In this document: one piece after another, positions 23,553-32,931 of the stretch
How positions within the stretch are numbered: position 1 is the first letter of the stretch
Layout of the letters: each line of letters starts with the position of its first letter
From: Pseudomonadales bacterium
GTDB lineage: Bacteria > Pseudomonadota > Gammaproteobacteria > Pseudomonadales > Ketobacteraceae
NCBI GenBank assembly: GCA_002701845.1
Contig: NZXG01000054.1
Location: 22,899-86,898 of the forward strand
Length of the DNA: 64,000 bases
Direction: 5' to 3'
Notes under the pieces: model-generated
The model's input: only the letters and a program-made list of their open reading frames with translations
What the model was told of the DNA's origin: nothing
Database searches by the model: none
Made by a program: the position numbers and the translations under genes

Positions 23553-24118
23553 GTTCCCCGGGGTCGCCGGTTGTGCTTTGCACTATTTTCAACGGCTTCG
23601 CACCAGCTTTGTACAAATGACATCTCGCTGCTTTTTTATACCGATACCCCGGGTTTCAATGGCTGGGGGAGGCACTCCCTCTCTCAGCAAAAATTGTTAC
23701 TGTTTTATTCAACCGGCCTGCTTTATGGATCAAGCCGGTAGCTGACGCTGTCTGCCAATCTAAGTGATTATTTTTGTTCAATTATTATCGCGATAAAAAG
23801 CGGTGGTGCCGGCTTGGGGTTTACACTGTACGCGGAAATTTTCAGCGCAATGCGACCTGGACCACGGCTTGCCTCCAGGCTTTCTCATATTGTCACTTCT
23901 CCACAATAACATTGACGTGGCTCAATAATTGCTGATCACCCAGACCAGATTACAGCCTATTTAGACCAACGGGGAGGCAACAGCGAGGTACTGCAAAAGT
24001 GCTTTGGCACGGCAGCCTGAACGTTTAAATACCGGTATTCGAATCATCAGATGGAGCAGAGAGCCAGCCCCGCAGGGGTGGCAATCCAAGGGTAGTAGTA
24101 TCCAGCCAAACAGGGGTA
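23553..24118. promoter_or_regulatory. Non-coding region upstream of the exopolysaccharide locus
   Basis: About 570 bp without a supportable gene, ahead of the first exopolysaccharide gene. It is more AT-rich in 23600-23800. It is the likely promoter/leader of the wcaJ-...-A-T-TE transcript. I looked for a JUMPstart/ops element (GGCGGTAGCGT) and did not find one. Confidence 0.4.
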
Positions 24119-25522
24119 ATGGGCATGGCGCAAGGATTTATTCGGAACAACGTCAATCAGTTTGCATTTATGTACCGGCTGGTGGACATCGCACTGATCC
24201 ATCTTGCCTGGTATGCGGTCATCCGCGGACTGGATATCGAGTACACCTTCGAGCACTTTCTGTTGGCATTGATTGCCAACGTGGCGTATTCATTCGTCGC
24301 GGAAATGTTCTGGCTGTATCGCTCCTGGCGCGCCGGCGGCCTGTCGGAAATGCTGTTTTACACAGCGCTCAGCTGGGGCATTGCCTTGTTTCCCCTGCTG
24401 AGCTTTGTATTTTTTGCCAAGGTTTCCGACCACTACTCCCGACTGGCCCTGGGCGCCTGGGTGTGTTCAGTGCTGTTTCTGCTCTGCAGCTGGCGGGTAG
24501 TGCTGCGGTACACCCTGTTCGGATTGCGCCGCAATGGCCGCAACACCCGTTCCGTCGGCATTATCGGCTGTTCCGAACTGGGCAGTATGCTGGCCCACGA
24601 AATTCTGGAACACCCGGAAACCGGTTACCAGCTGAAAGGCATCTACGACGACCGGGAATCCGATCGGCTGCCCCAGGACTATCGCAGTCTGCGGCGGGGT
24701 AATGTGGAGGAAGCGATGCGCCAGGCGGCGGAAGGTGGATTGGAGGTTCTGTTCGTCGGCTTGCCTTTCTCCGCCAAGGGCCGTATCGAAAAAATCATGC
24801 GAAGGCTGGGGGACACCACGGTGGATGTACACCTGATCCCGGACTTCTTTATCTTTAACCTGCTGCATGCCCGTATCGGCCAGGTGGGGGATATCCAGAC
24901 GGTGAGCGTCTATGACACGCCCATGCGTGGGGGCTGGTCGTTTCTGAAACGGCTGGAGGATCTGCTGTTGAGCTTTATGGCCCTGGCGGTAGCCGGGATA
25001 CCCATGCTGCTGATCGCCATCGGCGTCAAACTGTCTTCTCCAGGCCCGGTATTGTTTCGCCAGGACCGCTACGGTCTGGACGGCCGCCGCATCAGCGTAT
25101 TGAAGTTCCGCACCATGACTGTCACCGAAAACGACGCCAACCTGAAGCAGGCCACCCGCAATGATGCCCGTATCACCCGCTTCGGAGCCTTTCTCCGGCG
25201 TACTTCGCTGGATGAACTGCCGCAGTTTTTCAACGTGATTCAGGGCACCATGTCGGTGGTGGGCCCCAGGCCCCATGCGGTGGCCCATAATGAGGCCTTC
25301 CGCAAGCAGGTGGCGTTTTATATGTTGCGTCACAAGATGAAGCCCGGCATCACCGGTTGGGCCCAGGTTCATGGCTGGCGCGGCGAAACCGATACCCTGG
25401 ACAAGATCCAGAAGCGCATCGAGTTCGACCTTGATTACATCCATAACTGGTCACTGTGGATGGACTTTAAAATTTTGCTGGCCACCGTCAGAAAGGGATT
25501 TGTCAACGACAACGCCTATTAA
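24119..25522 (+). CDS. wcaJ: Undecaprenyl-phosphate glucose/galactose phosphotransferase (WcaJ-type initiating enzyme)
   Basis: A 467-residue polyprenyl-phosphate hexose-1-phosphate transferase. The first ~120 residues hold four membrane helices, a Rossmann-like segment (SVGIIGCSELGSML) follows, and the C-terminal catalytic domain shows FRQDRYGLDGRRISVLKFRTM, RRTSLDELPQFFNVIQGTMS and VGPRPHAVAHNE. It transfers a sugar phosphate, glucose-1-P by analogy with WcaJ, to undecaprenyl phosphate at the inner membrane to start the repeat unit. It is the first gene of the locus. A second in-frame ATG at 24125 is an alternative start. Confidence 0.93.
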   Translation: MGMAQGFIRNNVNQFAFMYRLVDIALIHLAWYAVIRGLDIEYTFEHFLLALIANVAYSFVAEMFWLYRSWRAGGLSEMLFYTALSWGIALFPLLSFVFFAKVSDHYSRLALGAWVCSVLFLLCSWRVVLRYTLFGLRRNGRNTRSVGIIGCSELGSMLAHEILEHPETGYQLKGIYDDRESDRLPQDYRSLRRGNVEEAMRQAAEGGLEVLFVGLPFSAKGRIEKIMRRLGDTTVDVHLIPDFFIFNLLHARIGQVGDIQTVSVYDTPMRGGWSFLKRLEDLLLSFMALAVAGIPMLLIAIGVKLSSPGPVLFRQDRYGLDGRRISVLKFRTMTVTENDANLKQATRNDARITRFGAFLRRTSLDELPQFFNVIQGTMSVVGPRPHAVAHNEAFRKQVAFYMLRHKMKPGITGWAQVHGWRGETDTLDKIQKRIEFDLDYIHNWSLWMDFKILLATVRKGFVNDNAY

Positions 25523-25573
25523 CCGGCGTTGTCTCAGATTCCCTTTAAGTAGTAGTTACACAGGGGCACCACC

Positions 25574-26854
25574 ATGACAGCCAATGCAGTATTGCTTTAT
25601 TCCCTCAATTACCGGCCGGAACTCACGGGTATCGGCAAGTACAACACCGAATTTCTGGAAAGCCTGGCCAGTCAGGGCGAGGACGTGGAAGTGGTCTGTG
25701 GTACCCCTTACTACCCGGAGTGGCAGGTTCACCCCGGTTACTCCAATAAGACCTATAGCACCCGGATTGAAAACGGGGTGCGGGTCAATCGCTGTCCCCT
25801 CTATGTTCCCCGCAATCCCACCACCCTCCGACGCATTCTGCATCTCATCACTTTTGCCCTCACTTCCGCGTTGCCGTTGTTGAGTAGCTGTCTGCGACGA
25901 CGCCCCAAGGTGCTGATGGTGGTGCAACCCACTTTGTTTTGCACTCCCATGGCGCTGCTGGTGAGCAAGTTGCTGGGCATTAAATCGGTTCTCCACGTGC
26001 AGGATTTCGAGCTGGATGCCATGTTCGGCCTCAGTATGGGCGCCGGCAAACAAGGCTGGTTGGCAAAACTGGCTTATCGGGTGGAGCGCCGGTTGCTGCG
26101 GGCATTCGATGCGGTATCCACCATCTCCCACAGTATGCTGGCACGAGCCGAGGAAAAGGGCGTGGATCCCGCCAGGTTGCTGTTCTTCCCCAACTGGTCC
26201 GACACCGATTTCGTGCGCCCCGGTACTGACAACAGTGAGCTGCGGCAACGCTGGGGGCTGAACCCGGGTCAGAAAGTGGTGCTCTACGCCGGCAATATCG
26301 GCGCCAAACAGGGTCTGGAACTGGTGCTGGACAGTGCCGAGCACTTTCTGTCGCGGGATGATGTCAGATTCCTGGTGGTGGGTTCCGGTGCGCACCGGGA
26401 ATCCCTGGAACGCGAGGCCCGCCGGCGCGGTTTAAACAACGTGGAATTCAAGTCTCTGCTCCCCTGGTCAGAGGTGCCGGCCATGCTGACCCTGGCGGAC
26501 GTGCATCTGGTGGTGCAGAAGCGTGGCGTGGCGGACGCGGTATTGCCCTCCAAACTGACCAATATTCTCTCCGCCGGCGGCCATGCGGTGGTCACCGCCG
26601 AACCCGATACGGAACTGGGGCGGCTGGCACAGCAACATCCGGGCATTTACAGCTGCGTGGAACCGGAGCAGCGGGACAGTTTTATCGCCGCCCTGGAAAC
26701 GGAGCTTAACCGCGCCGACGAGGCCGGTTACAATGAAGTTGCCCGACGCTATGCGGAATTGAATTTAAACCAGCAAGCTGTGTTGCGGCGCTTCGAGGCC
26801 GATCTTGACCTGTTGATCGGTGGCAGTATCAGAACCACATCAGAGAACGGCTAA
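25574..26854 (+). CDS. wcaI: WcaI-like GT4 glycosyltransferase
   Basis: A 426-residue GT-B enzyme. The N-terminus LLYSLNYRPELTGIGKYNTE and the CGTPYYPEW motif are characteristic of the colanic-acid enzyme WcaI. The C-terminal UDP/GDP-sugar-binding half contains VVLYAGNIGAKQGLELVLD and HLVVQKRGVADAVLPSKLTN. It probably adds an early sugar to the WcaJ product on the cytosolic face; E. coli WcaI is assigned a fucosyl transfer in colanic acid, but the substrate here is unproven. It lies 51 nt after wcaJ and 9 nt before gmd, the GDP-fucose pathway genes. Confidence 0.88.
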   Translation: MTANAVLLYSLNYRPELTGIGKYNTEFLESLASQGEDVEVVCGTPYYPEWQVHPGYSNKTYSTRIENGVRVNRCPLYVPRNPTTLRRILHLITFALTSALPLLSSCLRRRPKVLMVVQPTLFCTPMALLVSKLLGIKSVLHVQDFELDAMFGLSMGAGKQGWLAKLAYRVERRLLRAFDAVSTISHSMLARAEEKGVDPARLLFFPNWSDTDFVRPGTDNSELRQRWGLNPGQKVVLYAGNIGAKQGLELVLDSAEHFLSRDDVRFLVVGSGAHRESLEREARRRGLNNVEFKSLLPWSEVPAMLTLADVHLVVQKRGVADAVLPSKLTNILSAGGHAVVTAEPDTELGRLAQQHPGIYSCVEPEQRDSFIAALETELNRADEAGYNEVARRYAELNLNQQAVLRRFEADLDLLIGGSIRTTSENG

Positions 26855-26863
26855 GGTGTCAAA

Positions 26864-27991
26864 ATGGTAAAGAAAAAACGCGCGCTCATCACCGGCATCA
26901 CCGGACAGGACGGCTCTTATCTGGCAGAGTTTCTATTGCAAAAGGGCTATCAGGTGTACGGTATCAAACGCCGTTCCTCATTGTTCAATACCCAACGGGT
27001 GGATCACATCTATCAGGACCGTCATGAACAGGAAGTGGATTTCCTGATGCACTACGGTGATCTTACGGACACCTCCAACCTCACCCGCATCATTCAGGAA
27101 GTGCAACCGGACGAGGTTTACAATCTGGGGGCTCAGTCCCATGTGGCGGTGTCGTTCGAAGCGCCGGAATACACCGCCGATGTGGACGCCCTGGGCACCC
27201 TGCGACTGCTGGAAGCCATCCGTTTTTTGAACCTGGGCAACAAAACCCGCTTCTATCAGGCCTCCACTTCGGAGTTATACGGGCTGGTGCAGGAGACGCC
27301 TCAACGGGAGACCACCCCGTTTCACCCGCGATCCCCTTATGCGGTCGCCAAAATGTACGCCTACTGGATTACGGTGAACTACCGGGAAGCCTACGGCATG
27401 TACGCCTGCAACGGCATTCTGTTTAATCACGAATCCCCGCGCCGGGGGGAAACCTTCGTCACCCGCAAGATCACCCGCGGTCTTTGCAATATTGCCCAGG
27501 GCCTGGAAGCTTGCCTGTACATGGGCAACATGGATTCCCTGCGGGATTGGGGCCACGCCAAGGACTATGTGCGCATGCAGTGGATGATGCTGCAACAGGA
27601 AACTCCGGAAGACTTTGTGATTGCCACCGGCAAACAGATCTCGGTGCGGGAATTTATTGCCCTGGCCGCGGAACAGCTGGGCATGGTGTTGCGATTTGAA
27701 GGCAAGGGTGTGGATGAAGTGGCTTACGTGGAGCGCATCTTCGGCGACAAATCACCCGGGGTCAAAGAGGGCGATATCATTGTTCGGGTCGATCCCAATT
27801 ACTTCCGCCCGGCAGAGGTGGAAACCCTGCTGGGGGATGCCACCAAAGCCAAGGAGAAGCTGGGTTGGGAACCGGAAATCACCGTGGAGGCCATGTGCGC
27901 CGAGATGGTGGAGGCCGACCTGCAGCAGGCCCGGCAACTGTCGCTGTTGAAAGACAATGGCTTTGATATCAACGTGGCGTTAGAGGGCTGA
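26864..27991 (+). CDS. gmd: GDP-mannose 4,6-dehydratase
   Basis: A 375-residue extended short-chain dehydrogenase. NADP-binding [19 protein letters not shown] is at residues 6-24, the STSELYG triad region follows, and [10 protein letters not shown] provides the YxxxK pair. It converts GDP-D-mannose to GDP-4-keto-6-deoxymannose, the first step to GDP-L-fucose. The next gene, with no gap beyond the stop, is the epimerase/reductase. No mannose-1-P guanylyltransferase or phosphomannomutase gene is present in the locus, so GDP-mannose must come from elsewhere. Confidence 0.98.
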   Translation: MVKKKRALITGITGQDGSYLAEFLLQKGYQVYGIKRRSSLFNTQRVDHIYQDRHEQEVDFLMHYGDLTDTSNLTRIIQEVQPDEVYNLGAQSHVAVSFEAPEYTADVDALGTLRLLEAIRFLNLGNKTRFYQASTSELYGLVQETPQRETTPFHPRSPYAVAKMYAYWITVNYREAYGMYACNGILFNHESPRRGETFVTRKITRGLCNIAQGLEACLYMGNMDSLRDWGHAKDYVRMQWMMLQQETPEDFVIATGKQISVREFIALAAEQLGMVLRFEGKGVDEVAYVERIFGDKSPGVKEGDIIVRVDPNYFRPAEVETLLGDATKAKEKLGWEPEITVEAMCAEMVEADLQQARQLSLLKDNGFDINVALEG

Positions 27992-27992
27992 C

Positions 27993-28952
27993 ATGAGCAG
28001 GGTTTTTGTCGCCGGACACAAAGGCATGGTGGGATCGGCCATCGTGCGCCAGTTGCAGGCCCAGTCCGGGGTGGACATTGTGGTGTGTGACCGCAGTGAA
28101 CTGGACTTGCTGGATACCCGTCAGGTGGCGGATTTTTTTCAGAACGAGCAGATCGATACCGTTTATCTGGCAGCGGCCAAGGTGGGGGGTATTGCCGCCA
28201 ATAACGACTATCCAGCGGACTTCATTTATCAGAATCTGATGATTGAATGCAATGTCATCAATGGGGCCCATCAGGCGGACATCAATCATCTGTTGTTCCT
28301 GGGCTCCTCTTGTATTTATCCCAAATTTGCCGAGCAACCCATCCGGGAGAACAGCCTGCTTACCGGTATCCTGGAAGCCACCAATGAACCCTATGCGGTG
28401 GCTAAAATTGCGGGTATCAAACTCTGTGAATCCTACAATCGTCAATTCGGAAGGAACTATCGCAGTGTCATGCCCACCAACCTGTATGGAGAGAATGACA
28501 ATTTTCATCCCCACAATTCCCATGTGATTCCGGCACTGATGCGGCGCTTTCACGAAGCGAAGCAGGCCGGCGCCGAAGCGGTCACCGTGTGGGGTTCCGG
28601 TAAGCCGAAACGGGAGTTTCTGCACGTGGATGATATGGCGGCCGCCAGTGTCTATGTGATGAATCTGCCGGACCCGGTATTCCAGCAACAGACCGAACCC
28701 ATGTTGTCGCACCTCAATGTGGGTACCGGGGAAGATTGCTCCATCGCCGAACTGGCCCGGACCATGGCCGCCGTGGTGGGATTTACCGGCGAGGTCCGTT
28801 TTGACACCAGCAAGCCAGACGGAACGCCCCGCAAGCTGCTGGATGTGAGCAAACTGCATCAGCTGGGATGGCATCACCGCATTCCGCTGGAGCCCGGTTT
28901 GCGCCGAACCTATGACTGGTTCCTGGCCAATCAAGCCACTTATCGGGCCTGA
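27993..28952 (+). CDS. fcl: GDP-L-fucose synthase (3,5-epimerase/4-reductase)
   Basis: A 319-residue enzyme completing GDP-L-fucose synthesis. Nucleotide-binding motif [16 protein letters not shown], the [13 protein letters not shown] region and YAVAKIAG (YxxxK) are all intact. It starts 1 nt after gmd and is clearly coupled to it. The product would feed a fucosyltransferase among the GT4 enzymes of the locus. Confidence 0.98.
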   Translation: MSRVFVAGHKGMVGSAIVRQLQAQSGVDIVVCDRSELDLLDTRQVADFFQNEQIDTVYLAAAKVGGIAANNDYPADFIYQNLMIECNVINGAHQADINHLLFLGSSCIYPKFAEQPIRENSLLTGILEATNEPYAVAKIAGIKLCESYNRQFGRNYRSVMPTNLYGENDNFHPHNSHVIPALMRRFHEAKQAGAEAVTVWGSGKPKREFLHVDDMAAASVYVMNLPDPVFQQQTEPMLSHLNVGTGEDCSIAELARTMAAVVGFTGEVRFDTSKPDGTPRKLLDVSKLHQLGWHHRIPLEPGLRRTYDWFLANQATYRA

Positions 28953-29051
28953 CACCAGTACCACACAATCAGGTGCAACATTGAGCGGCAACGACCTGAC
29001 TCTCACCGGAGCGGCGCTGCCTCCAGGAGTTTGCATACGCGGGAGGACACC

Positions 29052-30095
29052 ATGAATACCACTTCATCGACACCCTGTACCACTCAGGGCTTCGCTTTTG
29101 TGGAGTTCGTGAGCTCGGAACCGGAGCAAATGGATGTGTTGTTCCGCCAATTGGGCTTCCAGCTGCGGGGGCACACCGCCACTGGTGACAAGCGGCTCTA
29201 CAGCCAGGGCGCAATTTATTTTATCGTCAACCGGGATTCCGATGGCAGTGCCGGGCGCTTTGCCCGGCAACACCGGCAGGGTGTCAGCGGCGTGGGTTTT
29301 CTGATTCAGGATCCCCGACAAGCCTGGCAAATCTGCCGCGATCAAGGCACACCCGCCGCTGATCCCCCGGACTATCCGTTTCCCGCGTTGCAATGCATTG
29401 GTGGCTGTACTCTGTATCTGCTGGATCAGTCCATGCTGCAACAATGGATGAACACAGAACTGATTCCCGCCATCAGCCCCCCGGACCACGGCAATCAGGG
29501 ATTAACCACAGTGGATCACCTCACCCATAATGTGCGGCGGGGCCAGCTGCCTCGCTGGGAAGCCTACTATCAGGATCAGTTCGGCTTCCAGCCCATCCGC
29601 CGGTTCGATATCAAAGGCAGTAAAACCGGTTTGCGCAGCGTGGCCCTGGTGAGCCCCTGTGGCAATATCCGCATTCCCATTAATGAATCCTCTGATGCCC
29701 AATCCCAAATTGAGGAGTTTATCCAGCGCCATCAGGGCGAGGGCGTTCAGCATATTGCACTCAGCACCGACGACATCTATGCCACGGTGCGGGGTCTGCG
29801 GCGGGCCGGGGTAAGTTTTCAGTCCACGCCGGATACATACTATCAGGCCCTTGACCAGCGGTTGCCGGATCACGGTGAAGATACCGTGGCATTGCAAGAG
29901 CTGGGTATTCTGCTGGATGCTGATCGCAATCAATCCCGTCCGGGTAAACTACTGCAGATATTTACCAAGGAAACGATGGGCCCGCTGTTTTTTGAAGTTA
30001 TCCAGCGCAAGGGTAATCAGGGCTTTGGTGAAGGCAATTTTCAGGCATTGTTCGAGTCTATCGAACTGGATCAAATGCAACGGGGCGTCATCTAA
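29052..30095 (+). CDS. hppD: 4-Hydroxyphenylpyruvate dioxygenase (HPPD-like)
   Basis: A 347-residue two-domain vicinal-oxygen-chelate enzyme. The Fe(II) triad is visible: His156 (TTVDHLTHN), His234 (GEGVQHIALSTDD) and Glu315 (GPLFFEVIQRKG). The C-terminal lid helix RKGNQGFGEGNFQALFESIE is the HPPD form, so I favour homogentisate formation over hydroxymandelate synthase. I chose the ATG at 29052 because GGGAGGA lies 5 nt upstream; a TTG at 29031 is possible. It sits between fcl and an A-T-TE synthetase, not beside homogentisate 1,2-dioxygenase, so a catabolic role is doubtful. It probably supplies an aromatic acid to the next gene. Confidence 0.93.
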   Translation: MNTTSSTPCTTQGFAFVEFVSSEPEQMDVLFRQLGFQLRGHTATGDKRLYSQGAIYFIVNRDSDGSAGRFARQHRQGVSGVGFLIQDPRQAWQICRDQGTPAADPPDYPFPALQCIGGCTLYLLDQSMLQQWMNTELIPAISPPDHGNQGLTTVDHLTHNVRRGQLPRWEAYYQDQFGFQPIRRFDIKGSKTGLRSVALVSPCGNIRIPINESSDAQSQIEEFIQRHQGEGVQHIALSTDDIYATVRGLRRAGVSFQSTPDTYYQALDQRLPDHGEDTVALQELGILLDADRNQSRPGKLLQIFTKETMGPLFFEVIQRKGNQGFGEGNFQALFESIELDQMQRGVI

Positions 30096-30151
30096 GGGGA
30101 ATCGGTGGCGGTAACAGCGCCGCCCCGGATTCCTATTGGGGGTTAAAGTCA

Positions 30152-32716
30152 GTGTTGCAGGCTCAGATCGAAGCCACTGCCCGGCGCTTTCCACAACGAA
30201 CGGCACTGGTTTCCAGCGAACTCACTTTAACTTACCGCCAGTTGAATCAGGCCGCCAATGGCCTGGCGCGCCAGCTGACAGAGCAGGGCGTGGTGAGCGG
30301 CGACCGGGTGGCGGTATTGTTGGCACCCTGCCCCCAGACGGTGATCAGTCTGCTGGCCCTGCTTAAGCTGGGTGCGGTATATGCCCCCCTGGATGTGGAA
30401 CATCCTGCATCGCGGCTCCAGCTGCTGCTGGACGATCTCGAACCCAACCTGGTACTCACCGATGCGCAGCATCAGTCATTATTGCCCAGCGCCATTCCCC
30501 GCCTGCTCTTACATCAGCCGGGAACGGGGGAACCCGTTACCGAAGTGGTCGCCGATCCCCGGCTGAATCTGGACCCGGCGGCACCGGCGTATTTGTTTTT
30601 TACCTCCGGCACCACCGGTCGCCCCAAAGCCGTGTTGGCAACCCGCGCCAATCTGATTCATTACACCCGGTCCGCCATCCGTCAGTTTGGCATGGATTCA
30701 GACACCGTGATGCCCACTGTCGCCAGAGTCAGTTTCAGTATCAGCCTGTTTGAATTGCTGTGTCCACTATTGGCCGGCGGTTGCGTGCGCATACTCAGCC
30801 GCAATGCCCTGCTGGATATTCCCCGCCTGGTGAATTTGATGCAAACCTTCACTATGTTGCACATGGGTCCCAGTCTGCTTAACGTGGTGCTGCGATACCT
30901 GGAGGACAATCAGCTTGCAGCGCAACAGTTTGCCCATTTACGCCATGTCTCCTCCGGTGGCGACCTGGTCAAACCTGAATTGCTACAGCGTCTGTTGTAT
31001 TGGTTTCCCCAGGCCGAGATCTATGTGATCTATGGGTGTACTGAGCTCGCCTGCATGGTGACCTATCAGCGCATCACGGCAACCTCTCTGCCGCAACGCC
31101 CCAGTATCGGTCAGCCATTTCCCGGCGTGAAACTGGATTTCCGCGACGCCGAAGGCCAACCGGTAACGTATCCGGAGTGGGGGGAGATCTATGTAGCCGG
31201 GGACGGGGTCAGCGCCGGTTACCTGAACCGGCCTGAGCTCACGGAGCAACGCTATCTGTACCAGGCAGGGCGACGCTACTACCGAACCGGTGACCTGGCC
31301 CGTTATTCCCCCCAGGGATATATTGAGTTCCTGGGGCGCAAGGACCATCAGGTGCAGATGCATGGCATCCGCATTGAACTGGGTGAGATCGAATCTCACC
31401 TCACCGCCATAACCGGAGTCAAAGAGGCCATCGCTGCCGGGGTACCCGATGAGAATGAAGAGTTGGCGCTGGTGGCTTACCTGGTGCTGGACGCCACCTG
31501 CCCGCCCAGTTACCAGACCATCCGGCAAACGCTGGAGCATCGGCTACCGAAATATCTGATTCCCAAACACTACGTCCGTCTGGAAAAGCTGCCACTGAAT
31601 CACAATCTGAAGGTGGACCGCCTGGCGCTGCCCCCACCCCAGCAAAGCCATTTATTAAATCAAACCACCGGCGTGGTGGAGCCTGGTAACGAGGTGGAGC
31701 AGGAACTATTGACCCTCTGGCGACTGTTGTTTCAACGCCAGGATATTGGCATCAATCACAATTTCTTTGATCTGGGTGGAGATTCGCTGAAAGCCATTGA
31801 TTTGATTATTGCCATCGAGCAGCGACTGGGGGAACGGGTGCCGATCTCCGAATTATTGCATCACCCCACCATTAGCGAACTGGCCCGTCATATCAATCGG
31901 CCACGGCACGCCAACCCCGAGGATGACCTGTTCGTGCTGCAACAGGGAGAACCGGGGCCGGCGGTGTTTCTGATTCACGGCGCCCTGATTTATAAAGACG
32001 TGTGCGATTACCTGCCACCACAACTGACGGTTTGTGTGCTGTATCAAAACAACGAGGCTCAAAGTCTGGGGCAGGACGACATACCGGGATTGATGGCATC
32101 CTATTCCAGCATCCGCGATATTGCCCGGCGTTATCTGGCGGCCATCAAATCCTATCAGCCGGAGGGCCCTTATTATCTGGTGGGGTTTTCCATCGGTGGC
32201 CTGATTGCCATGGAGATCTCCCAGGCCCTGATTGCCGGTGGCGACGAAGTGGGCGACATGATATTGATCGACAGCCACATCCCGGCCTTTGCACAACAGG
32301 CCCGGTGGCGCAAAGTGTGGTACCACGCGCAACAGATTTTCAGCCGCGGCCTGCCTCATGTCCGCTATTTGTTGTGGAAGGTGTGGATGCAGCTGCGGCC
32401 CCAGCAGGCTTCCGCCCACAGCACCGATCCTCAAGACCATGCCCATAAAGAGGAATTGCGTCGCCAGGCCCGCAACCACGCAGCGGCCGGTTATCAGCCC
32501 CGCCTTTACCATCAGAAAGCGGTATTGTTCAAAGCCAGCGAACGCCCCCAATACGAAGTGGAGGATCCTTACCTGGGCTGGGGCCAATTCGTCAACAATA
32601 TGGAAGTGCACGATTTGCCCGGCGATCACAATCAGCTGCTGCGGGCGGAAAATGCTTTTCGCATTGCCCGGGCCATCATTCAGCATTGCATTAAGCGACA
32701 GCCATCGGCACCTTAA
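30152..32716 (+). CDS. Single-module A-T-TE NRPS-like synthetase
   Basis: An 854-residue protein. The adenylation domain (about 1-495) has FFTSGTTGRPKAV at 149-161, IYGCTE near 293-298, YRTGDLARYS, GRKDHQVQMHGIRIELGEIE and the catalytic Lys487 (NLKVDR). The carrier domain has DLGGDSL with Ser545. The type I thioesterase domain (about 600-854) has GFSIGG with Ser680, Asp707 (LIDSH) and a late His (LPGDHN). There is no condensation domain. At the position equal to Asp235 of PheA it has Ser196 (SFSISLF), so an alpha-amino group is probably not bound. Start is GTG with GGGGG upstream, 56 nt after hppD. Atromentin/ralfuranone-type synthetases share this A-T-TE layout. Confidence 0.92.
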   Translation: MLQAQIEATARRFPQRTALVSSELTLTYRQLNQAANGLARQLTEQGVVSGDRVAVLLAPCPQTVISLLALLKLGAVYAPLDVEHPASRLQLLLDDLEPNLVLTDAQHQSLLPSAIPRLLLHQPGTGEPVTEVVADPRLNLDPAAPAYLFFTSGTTGRPKAVLATRANLIHYTRSAIRQFGMDSDTVMPTVARVSFSISLFELLCPLLAGGCVRILSRNALLDIPRLVNLMQTFTMLHMGPSLLNVVLRYLEDNQLAAQQFAHLRHVSSGGDLVKPELLQRLLYWFPQAEIYVIYGCTELACMVTYQRITATSLPQRPSIGQPFPGVKLDFRDAEGQPVTYPEWGEIYVAGDGVSAGYLNRPELTEQRYLYQAGRRYYRTGDLARYSPQGYIEFLGRKDHQVQMHGIRIELGEIESHLTAITGVKEAIAAGVPDENEELALVAYLVLDATCPPSYQTIRQTLEHRLPKYLIPKHYVRLEKLPLNHNLKVDRLALPPPQQSHLLNQTTGVVEPGNEVEQELLTLWRLLFQRQDIGINHNFFDLGGDSLKAIDLIIAIEQRLGERVPISELLHHPTISELARHINRPRHANPEDDLFVLQQGEPGPAVFLIHGALIYKDVCDYLPPQLTVCVLYQNNEAQSLGQDDIPGLMASYSSIRDIARRYLAAIKSYQPEGPYYLVGFSIGGLIAMEISQALIAGGDEVGDMILIDSHIPAFAQQARWRKVWYHAQQIFSRGLPHVRYLLWKVWMQLRPQQASAHSTDPQDHAHKEELRRQARNHAAAGYQPRLYHQKAVLFKASERPQYEVEDPYLGWGQFVNNMEVHDLPGDHNQLLRAENAFRIARAIIQHCIKRQPSAP

Positions 32717-32931
32717 TGTCCCCCCTGGACAAGAGGTTAAATCGTTTAGAAATCCATCGAATAGGCGGCATCTGGCGATAAATTGACGTCATTCACTGTT
32801 TTTTTACGACAAGCTTTGCAAATTTTACAATTACTGCGACCCGCCGCACACACAGTTTCTGCTCAGCATATAGACTTAGCCCGGAATGAAAATTCCAACG
32901 ATAAATAATTCATTGAAGTTGAAGTCTCTAT

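Noticed and set aside
23553..24118. JUMPstart/ops element before wcaJ
   Set aside because: The ops core GGCGGTAGCGT is not present.
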